Below the pieces are notes generated by a model. That model did no database searches. It worked only from the letters and a program-made list of their open reading frames with translations, and was not told where the DNA came from. Of a stretch of 13,466 bases of DNA, positions 6,509 through 12,778 are shown one piece after another. Every line of letters begins with the position of its first letter. Position 1 is the first letter of the stretch. The stretch covers positions 1-13,466 of the forward strand of contig JACZYI010000030.1 in NCBI GenBank assembly GCA_022571175.1, given 5' to 3'. The stretch is from Pseudomonadota bacterium (GTDB taxonomy: Bacteria; Pseudomonadota; Alphaproteobacteria; Sphingomonadales; SMXR01). The translations under genes and the position numbers were made by a program.

Positions 6509-7126
6509 TCACTTTTTTATGGCAATGCCCTGATATATAAACCCGTGAGTCTTTGGAACCTCGTCCATATAATAATTCCGGAAGGAGTCCATTTTCAGCC
6601 CGGAGGTCTCAATTAATTCACGAATTTCTCGTGTCAAATGGCAACCGTCCCCGATAATTTTTTGAACGGGATTCCAGAATTTTTGCCATTTTCTGATTTT
6701 GGGTTCAGAACTGATGCCGTGATCCATGAAGAAAAATTTTCCGCCGGGCTTCAGAACTCGATGAACTTCCCTCAAGGCACTGTCAATATTTTTGATCGAA
6801 CAGAGCGTCATGGCAGAGACCACCGAATCAAACTCATCATTCTCAAACGGAAGGGTCTCGGCATTCAGAATGCGATTATCGACTTCAATCCTGGATTCCT
6901 CAATGCGCTTTTTTGCCTTGCGATCAAGCCCGGTGTTGGTATCAAGTGTAATAATTTTCTCAATATTTTCCGGGTAAAAAGCAAGATTGAGGCCGGTACC
7001 AAACCCAATCTCCAAAACCTTACCCGAGACCTCCTTCAGATATTCTCTGCGAGCCTGGTTGATCGGCTCAATATCCATGACTTTATCAAATAAAATCGGA
7101 ATGATTACATTTGCATAAAAACCCAT
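6509..7126 (-). CDS. Class I SAM-dependent methyltransferase (UbiE/METTL7-like), AT-rich
   Basis: This 205-residue methyltransferase of the class I Rossmann type has SAM-binding motif I VLEIGFGTGLNLAFYP (37-52), acidic residue ITLDTNTGLD in motif II, DEFDSVVSAMTLCSI (motif IV) and ALREVHRVLKPGGKFFFMDHG (motifs V-VI). The C-terminal part (HLTREIRELIETSG...GFIYQGIA) resembles methyltransferases acting on lipids or small hydrophobic molecules, but the substrate is unknown. The ATG at 7126 has GAGGA eight bases upstream. It is 15 bases after the acylphosphatase, as the last gene of the pcc operon. Two counted 60-base samples (6661-6720 and 6901-6960) are 40% and 42% GC against 60% in a pccA sample, and Lys, Ile and Asn are abundant, suggesting acquisition from another source. 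Confidence 0.85.
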   Translation of the reverse strand: MGFYANVIIPILFDKVMDIEPINQARREYLKEVSGKVLEIGFGTGLNLAFYPENIEKIITLDTNTGLDRKAKKRIEESRIEVDNRILNAETLPFENDEFDSVVSAMTLCSIKNIDSALREVHRVLKPGGKFFFMDHGISSEPKIRKWQKFWNPVQKIIGDGCHLTREIRELIETSGLKMDSFRNYYMDEVPKTHGFIYQGIAIKK

Positions 7127-7141
7127 AGTTGAAATCCTCTA

Positions 7142-7432
7142 CTAGCGGGTTGACCTCATCCTGAACCCATTTTCCATATGGCCATCATAAATCTCGGCTT
7201 CAACCCCATCCACACGGGCGAATTGTGGGCCGGTACGGCACGCTTCAATAAAGCTGTTCACGTCCTCCAAGCTGCCGGAAATTACGGCTTCCACCGTTCC
7301 ATCCAGGCGATTTCGCACCCAGCCTGAGAGAGCCAATTCGTTGGCTTTTTGCCTGGCCCAGACCCGATAAAAAACACCCTGCACATAACCGGATATGCGA
7401 ACGTGCCGGGTGATTCTGTTCTCGCTCACCAT
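7142..7432 (-). CDS. acyP: Acylphosphatase
   Basis: This small cytosolic enzyme hydrolyses acyl phosphates (for example acetyl-, carbamoyl- or 1,3-bisphosphoglycerate-type mixed anhydrides). The 96-residue product has the diagnostic phosphate loop GYVQGVFYR (15-23) with catalytic Arg23, and GWVRNRLDGTVEAV (37-50) with catalytic Asn41; length is normal for the family. The ATG is three bases after the pccA TAG, without a clear Shine-Dalgarno of its own, so it is probably translated by coupling to pccA. Its place directly behind a biotin carboxylase, whose reaction passes through carboxyphosphate, may be meaningful, but no functional link is shown by the sequence. Confidence 0.95.
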   Translation of the reverse strand: MVSENRITRHVRISGYVQGVFYRVWARQKANELALSGWVRNRLDGTVEAVISGSLEDVNSFIEACRTGPQFARVDGVEAEIYDGHMENGFRMRSTR

Positions 7433-7435
7433 CCG

Positions 7436-9421
7436 CTATTCAAATTCCAGAATCACATCATCCACCGCCATGCTGGCCCCGGCTTTCACACGAATTTTTG
7501 CCACCCGCCCGTCTTTTTCCGCGCGCAGGATATTTTCCATTTTCATGGCCTCAACCACAACCAGGGCCTGACCGGCCAAGACCTTTTCCCCTGCCTTGAC
7601 ATGCACGCTCACCAATAGTCCGGGCATGGGGCATAACAGGAATTTGGAGGTGTCGGCTGGCACCTTCACCGGCATTCGGTGGTAAAGCTCGGCCTGACGA
7701 AGTGTTAACACAACCACAGTCTCGCTGACGCCCGAAGTTGTCAGTTTATAGCCCATGGCCAGCCGGTCAATTTCCACCACAAACGGAGTGCCATCAAGCG
7801 CCCCCCTGAAAACCGACCAGCCCGGCACCCAGTCTGACTGCAAGCTCAGGCTTTTACCATTGAGGCTGATCCGGGCGCCTTTGGCATCAGCCTCATATGA
7901 CACCGCAGTCTCAACGCCCCCAAGCCGGACAACCCACTCCTTCTGGCCCGACCCTTTTGCCTGGGCTCCAGGGGTGAGCATCCGCCTTTCACGCGCATAA
8001 TCCCGCCCGTAGAGAAAAGCGGCGGTGGCAATCAGGCGGGTTTGAATTTTTTCTGTCAGCGGCGCGCCCTCAAACCCGTCTCCAAATTCCTCGGCAATAA
8101 ACCCGGTGGAAAGCTCTCCCTTGGCAAAACGTTCGCTGGCCATAACGGCAGAAAGGAAGGTAATATTATGAGCAATGCCCCGGATGTAATAGGAGTCCAG
8201 CGCCAACCCCATGGTCAAAATGGCCTCCTTGCGCGTGGGTTTATGAGTGATGAGCTTGGCGATCATGGGGTCGTAATACATGGAAATTTCAGCACCCTCA
8301 TAGACCCCGTCATCAAGGCGCACGCCCTCTGAGGTCTCTGGCGGCAAATAGCGCTTCAGTCGCCCGATAGAGGGCAAAAACCCGCGATAGGGGTCTTCGG
8401 CATAGACCCGCGCTTCGATGGCTGAGCCTTCCAGCTTGATGTCGTCTTGCTTCAGCCAGAGCTTTTCTCCCGCTGCAATACGGATCATCGCTTCAACCAG
8501 GTCCACGCCCGTGACCATTTCTGTCACCGGATGTTCCACCTGAAGCCGGGTATTCATTTCGAGGAAATAAAAATTCTTTTTCTGATCAGCAATAAATTCG
8601 ACCGTTCCAGCGGAGGTGTAATCAACCATACGCGCCAGTGCCACCGCCTGGGCTCCCATAGCCGCCCGGGTATCCTCATCCAGGAACGGGCTTGGTGCCT
8701 CTTCAATCACTTTCTGGTGGCGACGCTGGATGGAACATTCCCGCTCGCCCAGATGAATAATATTGCCGTGGGTGTCGGCCAGAATTTGAATTTCGATATG
8801 GCGGGGGTTCTCGATATATTTCTCAATAAAAATACGGTCGTCGCCAAAGCTGGCAAGCGCCTCATGCCGGGCGGAGGAAATGCTCTCCTCCATTTCCGCT
8901 TGCGTCATGGCAATGCGCATGCCCTTGCCACCTCCACCGGCGGTGGCCTTGATCATCACCGGATAGCCAATATCAGTGGCGATTTCGAGTGCATGTTCAG
9001 TGCCGGTGATCAGCCCTTGATAGCCAGGTACAGTGATGACACCCGCTTTTGCCGCCAGTTTCTTGGAGGTAATCTTGTCCCCCATAGCAGCGATAGCCTC
9101 TGCCGGCGGGCCGATAAAAGTGATGCTGGCGTCGGCAACAGCGCGGACAAAATCCGCATTCTCCGACAAAAATCCATAGCCCGGATGGATGGCCTCAGCA
9201 CCGGTTTTTTTGGCAGCGGCAATAATTTTCTTAGCCACAAGATAGGATTTTGTCGCCTCGGGCGGGCCAATATTTACCGCCTGATCGGCCATTTCCACAT
9301 GCTTGGCGTCAGCGTCTACCTCGGAATAAACCGCCACCGTCGCAATACCCATGGACTTGGCCGAGCGGATGATCCGGCAGGCTATCTCGCCCCTGTTTGC
9401 TATGAGGATTTTTTTGAACAT
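7436..9421 (-). CDS. pccA: Propionyl-CoA carboxylase alpha subunit (biotin carboxylase + biotin carboxyl carrier)
   Basis: This biotin-containing subunit carboxylates its biotin with bicarbonate and ATP and hands the CO2 to PccB for conversion of propionyl-CoA to (S)-methylmalonyl-CoA. The 661-residue product begins with MFKKILIANRGEIACRI (biotin carboxylase N-domain). The ATP-grasp glycine loop is KATAGGGGKGMRIA at about 158-171, and EECSIQRRHQKV-type (here GERECSIQRRHQK) and FLEMNTRLQVEHPVTE blocks follow. The middle region matches the PCC BT domain that docks the beta subunit. The C-terminal biotinyl domain carries VEAMKMEN with biotinylated Lys627. Length is typical of alphaproteobacterial PccA. 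The ATG at 9421 follows the small membrane protein by 12 bases with a poor Shine-Dalgarno. Methylcrotonyl- or acetyl-CoA carboxylase is less likely given the PccB partner. Confidence 0.95.
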   Translation of the reverse strand: MFKKILIANRGEIACRIIRSAKSMGIATVAVYSEVDADAKHVEMADQAVNIGPPEATKSYLVAKKIIAAAKKTGAEAIHPGYGFLSENADFVRAVADASITFIGPPAEAIAAMGDKITSKKLAAKAGVITVPGYQGLITGTEHALEIATDIGYPVMIKATAGGGGKGMRIAMTQAEMEESISSARHEALASFGDDRIFIEKYIENPRHIEIQILADTHGNIIHLGERECSIQRRHQKVIEEAPSPFLDEDTRAAMGAQAVALARMVDYTSAGTVEFIADQKKNFYFLEMNTRLQVEHPVTEMVTGVDLVEAMIRIAAGEKLWLKQDDIKLEGSAIEARVYAEDPYRGFLPSIGRLKRYLPPETSEGVRLDDGVYEGAEISMYYDPMIAKLITHKPTRKEAILTMGLALDSYYIRGIAHNITFLSAVMASERFAKGELSTGFIAEEFGDGFEGAPLTEKIQTRLIATAAFLYGRDYARERRMLTPGAQAKGSGQKEWVVRLGGVETAVSYEADAKGARISLNGKSLSLQSDWVPGWSVFRGALDGTPFVVEIDRLAMGYKLTTSGVSETVVVLTLRQAELYHRMPVKVPADTSKFLLCPMPGLLVSVHVKAGEKVLAGQALVVVEAMKMENILRAEKDGRVAKIRVKAGASMAVDDVILEFE

Positions 9422-9433
9422 GGGCAGGCGAGC

Positions 9434-9643
9434 CTAGCCCTTCTTTTTTTGGGTCGCTGTCATGGCCGCCCCGATGGCCACACCTAAGGCAAGCCAGAGA
9501 GCTAAATTATCGGTGGCAACACCTACGGCCACTCCAATGGCGACGCCAATAGCAAGCCATGGTCCGCCAACGACAATTTTCAGGCGCTTCTTGCCCTTCT
9601 CATGAGTTTCGGAATCCTCAGGCGTTTTATTTTCCTCTGACAT
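9434..9643 (-). CDS. Small glycine/alanine-rich membrane protein between pccB and pccA
   Basis: I do not recognise this 69-residue protein as a named family. The first 24 residues are charged and polar (MSEENKTPEDSETHEKGKKRLK). The remainder is one long or two short hydrophobic segments with a glycine-zipper-like spacing (GVAIGVAVGVATDNLALWLALGVAIGAA in outline) ending in a basic KKKG tail. This predicts an inner-membrane hairpin or single span with a cytosolic N-terminus. An excellent AGGAG six bases before the ATG at 9643 supports real expression. It lies 12 bases after pccB and 12 before pccA, so it must be made with the carboxylase subunits. A role in the enzyme's membrane association is conceivable, but nothing in the sequence proves it. 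Confidence 0.75.
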   Translation of the reverse strand: MSEENKTPEDSETHEKGKKRLKIVVGGPWLAIGVAIGVAVGVATDNLALWLALGVAIGAAMTATQKKKG

Positions 9644-9655
9644 TTTTTTCTCCTA

Positions 9656-11458
9656 CTAGAGTGGGATATTGCCGTGTTTGCGCCAGGGGTTTACAAGCCG
9701 CTTGCCTTTCAGGGTCTTCAGACCGCGGGCAATGCGCTGGCGGGTGGTATGGGGCAGAATGACATCATCAATAAAGCCCCTGGCGGCGGCTACAAAGGGA
9801 TTGGCGAATTTCTGTTCGTAATCATCTGTGCGCTCGGCGATCTTTTTTGCATCCCCCAGCTCTTTGCGATAGAGAATTTCCACCGCGCCCCTAGCCCCCA
9901 TCACCGCAATCTCGGCCGTGGGCCAGGCATAATTCAAATCGCCCCTGAGATGTTTGGAAGACATCACATCATAGGCACCCCCATAGGCCTTTCTGGTGAT
10001 GACGGTAATTTTTGGGACGGTCGCTTCACCGTAGGCATAAAGAAGCTTGGCGCCATGCTTGATAATGCCGCCATATTCCTGGGCGGTGCCGGGCAGAAAG
10101 CCGGGCACATCGACAAACGTAATGATCGGAATATTGAAACAATCGCAAAAACGGACAAAACGCGCCGCTTTTTTGGATGAATTGATATCAAGGCAGCCCG
10201 CCAGCACCATAGGCTGGTTAGCAACAATGCCTAAGGTTGCCCCGCCAATTCTGGCAAAGCCGGTTATTATATTGCCGGCGTGGTCGGGCTGGAGTTCAAA
10301 AAAATCCTCCTCATCCACTACTTTGAGGATCACCTCATGCATGTCATAGGGTTTGTTGCGGTTGGAAGGGACGATCGTATCCAGCGACATTTCCGCCCTT
10401 TCCACAGAATCAAAGGTCACTCGCTCGGGCGCGGCCTCCCGATTTGAAAGGGGAAGAAAATCAAAAAGACGCCTGATCTGATGCAGGGTCTCAATATCAT
10501 TCTCGAAGGCACCGTCGGCGATAGATGAGCGCGTGGTATGGGTGCTGGCCCCGCCCAACTGCTCGTGGGTGACCACCTCATTTGTGACGGTTTTCACCAC
10601 GTCAGGCCCGGTGACAAACATGTAGGAGCTGTCTCGCACCATAAAAATAAAATCGGTCATGGCCGGGGAATAAACTGCGCCACCCGCACAAGGCCCCATA
10701 ATCACCGATATTTGCGGAATAACGCCGGAGGCCAGAATGTTCAGCTGGAAGACATCTGCATATCCCGCCAGTGATGCCACACCTTCCTGTATGCGCGCCC
10801 CACCCGAATCATTCATGCCAATCACCGGCGCGCCGGCTTTCATGGCCATTTCCATGATTTTACAAATTTTCTGGGCGTGGGTTTCGGAGAGCGAGCCACC
10901 AAAAACCGTGAAGTCCTGGCTGTAGAGATAAACCAGCCGACCATTGATGGTGCCATTGCCCGTGACCACACCGTCGCCTGGAATTTTCTGTGTCTCCATG
11001 CCAAAGTCTGTGGAGCGATGCTCCACAAACATGTCGAACTCTTCAAAACTTGACGGGTCCAGAAGAATGTCAATTCGCTCCCGCGCGGTCAATTTTCCTT
11101 TGGCATGCTGAACCGCAATGCGTTTTTCTCCGCCACCCATGCGGGCTTGCTCGCGCTTTTCTTCCAGAGCTTCGATGATATCCTTCATCGAACCCCTGCC
11201 CCGGTCTTTCTGCCCGGTTCCCAACTTCCGAGTCGCTTTGTTATCACTCGAATCCTCAAACCATTCGGGCCAGAGTGTGCCGACTGATTCCCTGAGGTGA
11301 CGGGCGATTGCGCTGTTTGCACGGGGCACGGGTTGACGGAGAGCGAGACGCGTTGCAGAGTCCGACAAACCCGCCGCCTTGGCGATTGAAGTCAGCGTGG
11401 CTCCGCTTTTTCTGATGGCGGCCTTGATATCTTCCGGATGCCGGTTTTTGTTCACCAT
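9656..11458 (-). CDS. pccB: Propionyl-CoA carboxylase beta subunit with an in-frame N-terminal Ner/Nlp-like HTH domain
   Basis: The carboxyltransferase subunit transfers CO2 from carboxybiotin on PccA to propionyl-CoA. The conventional PccB begins at MKDIIEALEEKREQARMGG (ATG at 11188, AGGGG four bases upstream) and is exactly 510 residues, the usual length. Signatures include GGGEKRIAVQHAKGKLTARER, NDSGGARIQEGVASL, oxyanion-hole GPCAGGAVYSPAMTDF, and AYGGAYDVMSSKHL. The frame has no stop upstream until past 11464. An ATG at 11458 with GAGGG seven bases upstream adds 90 residues: HPEDIKAAIRKSGATLTSIA, GLSDSATRLALRQPVPR and GTLWPEWF match the Ner/Nlp (SfsB) DNA-binding family in order, followed by a polar linker of about 23 residues. 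A TTG at 11464 lies too close to the GAGGG to be likely. The predicted product is a 600-residue fusion, but separate PccB may also be made from 11188. Confidence 0.9.
   Translation of the reverse strand: MVNKNRHPEDIKAAIRKSGATLTSIAKAAGLSDSATRLALRQPVPRANSAIARHLRESVGTLWPEWFEDSSDNKATRKLGTGQKDRGRGSMKDIIEALEEKREQARMGGGEKRIAVQHAKGKLTARERIDILLDPSSFEEFDMFVEHRSTDFGMETQKIPGDGVVTGNGTINGRLVYLYSQDFTVFGGSLSETHAQKICKIMEMAMKAGAPVIGMNDSGGARIQEGVASLAGYADVFQLNILASGVIPQISVIMGPCAGGAVYSPAMTDFIFMVRDSSYMFVTGPDVVKTVTNEVVTHEQLGGASTHTTRSSIADGAFENDIETLHQIRRLFDFLPLSNREAAPERVTFDSVERAEMSLDTIVPSNRNKPYDMHEVILKVVDEEDFFELQPDHAGNIITGFARIGGATLGIVANQPMVLAGCLDINSSKKAARFVRFCDCFNIPIITFVDVPGFLPGTAQEYGGIIKHGAKLLYAYGEATVPKITVITRKAYGGAYDVMSSKHLRGDLNYAWPTAEIAVMGARGAVEILYRKELGDAKKIAERTDDYEQKFANPFVAAARGFIDDVILPHTTRQRIARGLKTLKGKRLVNPWRKHGNIPL
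11186..11199 (-). promoter_or_regulatory. Internal Shine-Dalgarno and ATG for stand-alone PccB
   Basis: Inside the fused frame, minus-strand GGCAGGGGTTCG leads directly into the ATG at 11188, with AGGGG four bases from the start. Internal initiation here would give a normal 510-residue PccB without the HTH domain. This site decides whether the cell makes fusion, free PccB, or both. Confidence 0.5.
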
Positions 11459-11465
11459 GCCCAAG

Positions 11466-11516
11466 CCCTCGCAGTTAACGTTCGTTAACGTATATCACCA
11501 AATCAAAGAATTACAA
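11466..11516 (-). promoter_or_regulatory. Predicted promoter and ribosome-binding site of the HTH-pccB operon
   Basis: On the minus strand a TTGTAA (-35-like, 11516-11511) is followed 16 bases later by TATACG (-10-like, 11494-11489). Transcription would start near 11482. A GAGGG (11470-11466) lies seven bases before the ATG at 11458. Spacing is internally consistent, but the boxes are imperfect and alphaproteobacterial promoters are hard to call by eye. Confidence 0.4.
11474..11489. promoter_or_regulatory. Perfect 16-bp palindrome, candidate operator of the pcc operon
   Basis: GTTAACG-TT-CGTTAAC has two perfect 7-base inverted arms separated by two bases. It overlaps the end of the predicted -10 box and the expected transcription start, the classic place for a repressor, and lies 15 bases from the start of the Ner-like domain. 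The obvious candidate ligand is the HTH encoded immediately downstream, but that is inference. The TTAA cores are six bases apart, not the seven of a CtrA site. Confidence 0.55.
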
Positions 11517-11622
11517 GGGTTTTATGGCCAGTTTTATGATTTTTTGGATATTTCGTTAATTATTCTAACTATTTGTATTTATTGATTATTATCATATATC
11601 GTTAATGGATGAATGTTTTTTC
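11491..11622. other. AT-rich intergenic region with repeated CGTTAA sites
   Basis: The gap between the ATP12 gene and the pcc operon is strikingly AT-rich: 11521-11580 contains 13 G/C in 60 bases (22%). Besides the palindrome it has two further CGTTAA sites (11554-11559 and 11600-11605) and a direct repeat of GTTTTATG (11519-11526 and 11531-11538). Such AT-rich DNA may be flexible or curved and may hold additional operator half-sites. I see no convincing hairpin terminator for the ATP12 operon. Confidence 0.4.
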
Positions 11623-12315
11623 TTATTTTGAGAGAGAAATAAAACGCTCAGCGGCAACAAACAGATCATGATGTCTTTTAGCCTGGGCCGCGGCTTCCTC
11701 ATCCTCACCCCAGTTTGCGATCTGATAATCCTCATCTATACGGGACAATTGCCACCCCTCCTCTGCCGATTTATGACCCACCGCAACCGAAAGGCCAATG
11801 ATCAGTGATCCGGAAAGCGTGACAAGATTGTGAAGTCCGGCCAGTTCAAAATCATTTCTTTTAGCAACTTCAAGTCTGAGTCGACGATGATCCTCAGGGC
11901 TCTGATTGAGTGGCATGACGCCGTCGATCCTTAGCAACTCTACACCCAGCTCATCCCTGGCCCAGGCAAGCAATGGATTCCAGGCTGCATCCTGCAAGCT
12001 GAGCAATTCCTCTGGCTCGCCTGCCCGATAACAAATGAGATCATCACCCCCATAGGCGGCGATATTGTCAATCACCGTCTGGCGGTGTGGAACTACAGCA
12101 TCAATCACCGTTTTTGCCAGACCCGTTAAGGGCATCAGTCTGGGCTTGATGCGATCCCCCTGTTCTTGCCATTCGCGACAAATGCCATCGGCCATGGACG
12201 CCCAGGGGACGACCAGAGCCTTTCGCGCCGGTGTTTTGACCGGACGACCATCGAGCAAAATATGATACTGCCCGTCACGCTTCTCCACATGAGCGGTTTT
12301 ATATATTCTTTTCAA
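11623..12315 (-). CDS. ATP12-family F1-ATPase assembly chaperone
   Basis: This homologue of mitochondrial ATP12, the chaperone that holds the F1 alpha subunit during ATP synthase assembly, is a family common in alphaproteobacteria. I choose the TTG at 12315 as the start (LKRIYKTAHVEKRDGQY), because a GAGGA stands eight bases upstream. The frame upstream of it is only the antisense reading of a tandem repeat in the preceding gene. This gives 230 residues. Family blocks are ILLDGRPVKTPARKALVVP, the AxxxWQEQGDRIKP-type segment, MPLTGLAKTVIDAV, LICYRA with AWNPLLAWARDELGV, and the C-terminal LSVAVGHKSAEEGWQLSRIDEDYQIANWGEDEEA. It follows the membrane protein gene by four bases and is the last gene of the HAD-membrane protein-ATP12 run. 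Confidence 0.9.
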   Translation of the reverse strand: MKRIYKTAHVEKRDGQYHILLDGRPVKTPARKALVVPWASMADGICREWQEQGDRIKPRLMPLTGLAKTVIDAVVPHRQTVIDNIAAYGGDDLICYRAGEPEELLSLQDAAWNPLLAWARDELGVELLRIDGVMPLNQSPEDHRRLRLEVAKRNDFELAGLHNLVTLSGSLIIGLSVAVGHKSAEEGWQLSRIDEDYQIANWGEDEEAAAQAKRHHDLFVAAERFISLSK

Positions 12316-12319
12316 TGAG

Positions 12320-12778
12320 TTAGTCCTCAGGAGTCGCGGCGTTCTTCTCGGCAGTCTTCTCGGTGGTTTTCTCGGCAGTCTTCTCAGCATTCATTTCACG
12401 CGTGGTGCGGGCATATTGCTTTCGTAAATTTCGTGCCTGCTTGCGCCGGGTCAGCAGCAGCTTTTCCTGGATGGGAGAGGCGCTCTGAAAAATATTATAG
12501 GTAACGCCGCCCACGTTTTTGATTTTATAGTCGGTATAACGACCGAGAATTCTGAGGCCCACGCTGGGGGTCCGATAACAGAAAAGAAAAAACAGCGCCA
12601 ACATAATAAGAATGGAAATCACATAGACGAAAGTATCGGGGCGATAGGTCAAATCATACAGCCATTCCTCAAATACATAAGCCAGAACCGCAAGCACGAC
12701 CATGATGCTGGACAGAACCAGAAAGATTATTGGGTGCCGTGATGGTGCGTCTCTGTTGTCGTCGTCAATCATGGTCAA
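12320..12778 (-). CDS. Two-TM membrane protein with C-terminal AEKT repeats
   Basis: I do not recognise a named family. The 152-residue product has a short acidic N-terminus, a first membrane segment at about 16-36 (IIFLVLSSIMVVLAVLAYVF), a short loop, a second at about 50-68 (FVYVISILIMLALFFLFCY), and a basic C-terminal region (LLLTRRKQARNLRKQYARTTRE). It ends in low-complexity AEKT-type repeats. The start is either the TTG at 12778, directly after the HAD gene's TAG, or the ATG at 12772 two codons on; neither has a good Shine-Dalgarno. Both termini are probably cytosolic, with the basic tail inside. It lies between HAD and ATP12, two genes that often sit close together in alphaproteobacteria, so it may be an insertion specific to this lineage. 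Confidence 0.75.
   Translation of the reverse strand: MTMIDDDNRDAPSRHPIIFLVLSSIMVVLAVLAYVFEEWLYDLTYRPDTFVYVISILIMLALFFLFCYRTPSVGLRILGRYTDYKIKNVGGVTYNIFQSASPIQEKLLLTRRKQARNLRKQYARTTREMNAEKTAEKTTEKTAEKNAATPED
12345..12392 (-). repeat. Four tandem copies of a 12-bp unit encoding AEKT/TEKT
   Basis: On the plus strand the unit is TTCTCGGCAGTC, with copies at 12345-12356 and 12369-12380 identical, 12357-12368 differing at three positions and 12381-12392 differing at two. It is a coding minisatellite whose 12-base period keeps the reading frame, so copy-number change would lengthen or shorten the tail of the membrane protein by four residues at a time. It is close to the start of the ATP12 gene but does not include its Shine-Dalgarno. 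Confidence 0.9.

Noticed and set aside
8447..9487. A 346-codon open frame on the plus strand
   Set aside because: It lies wholly antisense to pccA and the end of the small membrane protein gene, shows no domain, and its composition mirrors the opposite strand's codon pattern.
11474..11489. Reading the pcc palindrome as a CtrA site
   Set aside because: The two TTAA cores are six bases apart, not the required seven, and the perfect seven-base arms fit a dedicated repressor better.
12316..12390. N-terminal extension of the ATP12 gene with Arg/Pro/Leu repeats
   Set aside because: The extension is only another frame of the 12-bp repeat inside the upstream gene. A TTG at 12315 with a GAGGA at proper distance is the better start.
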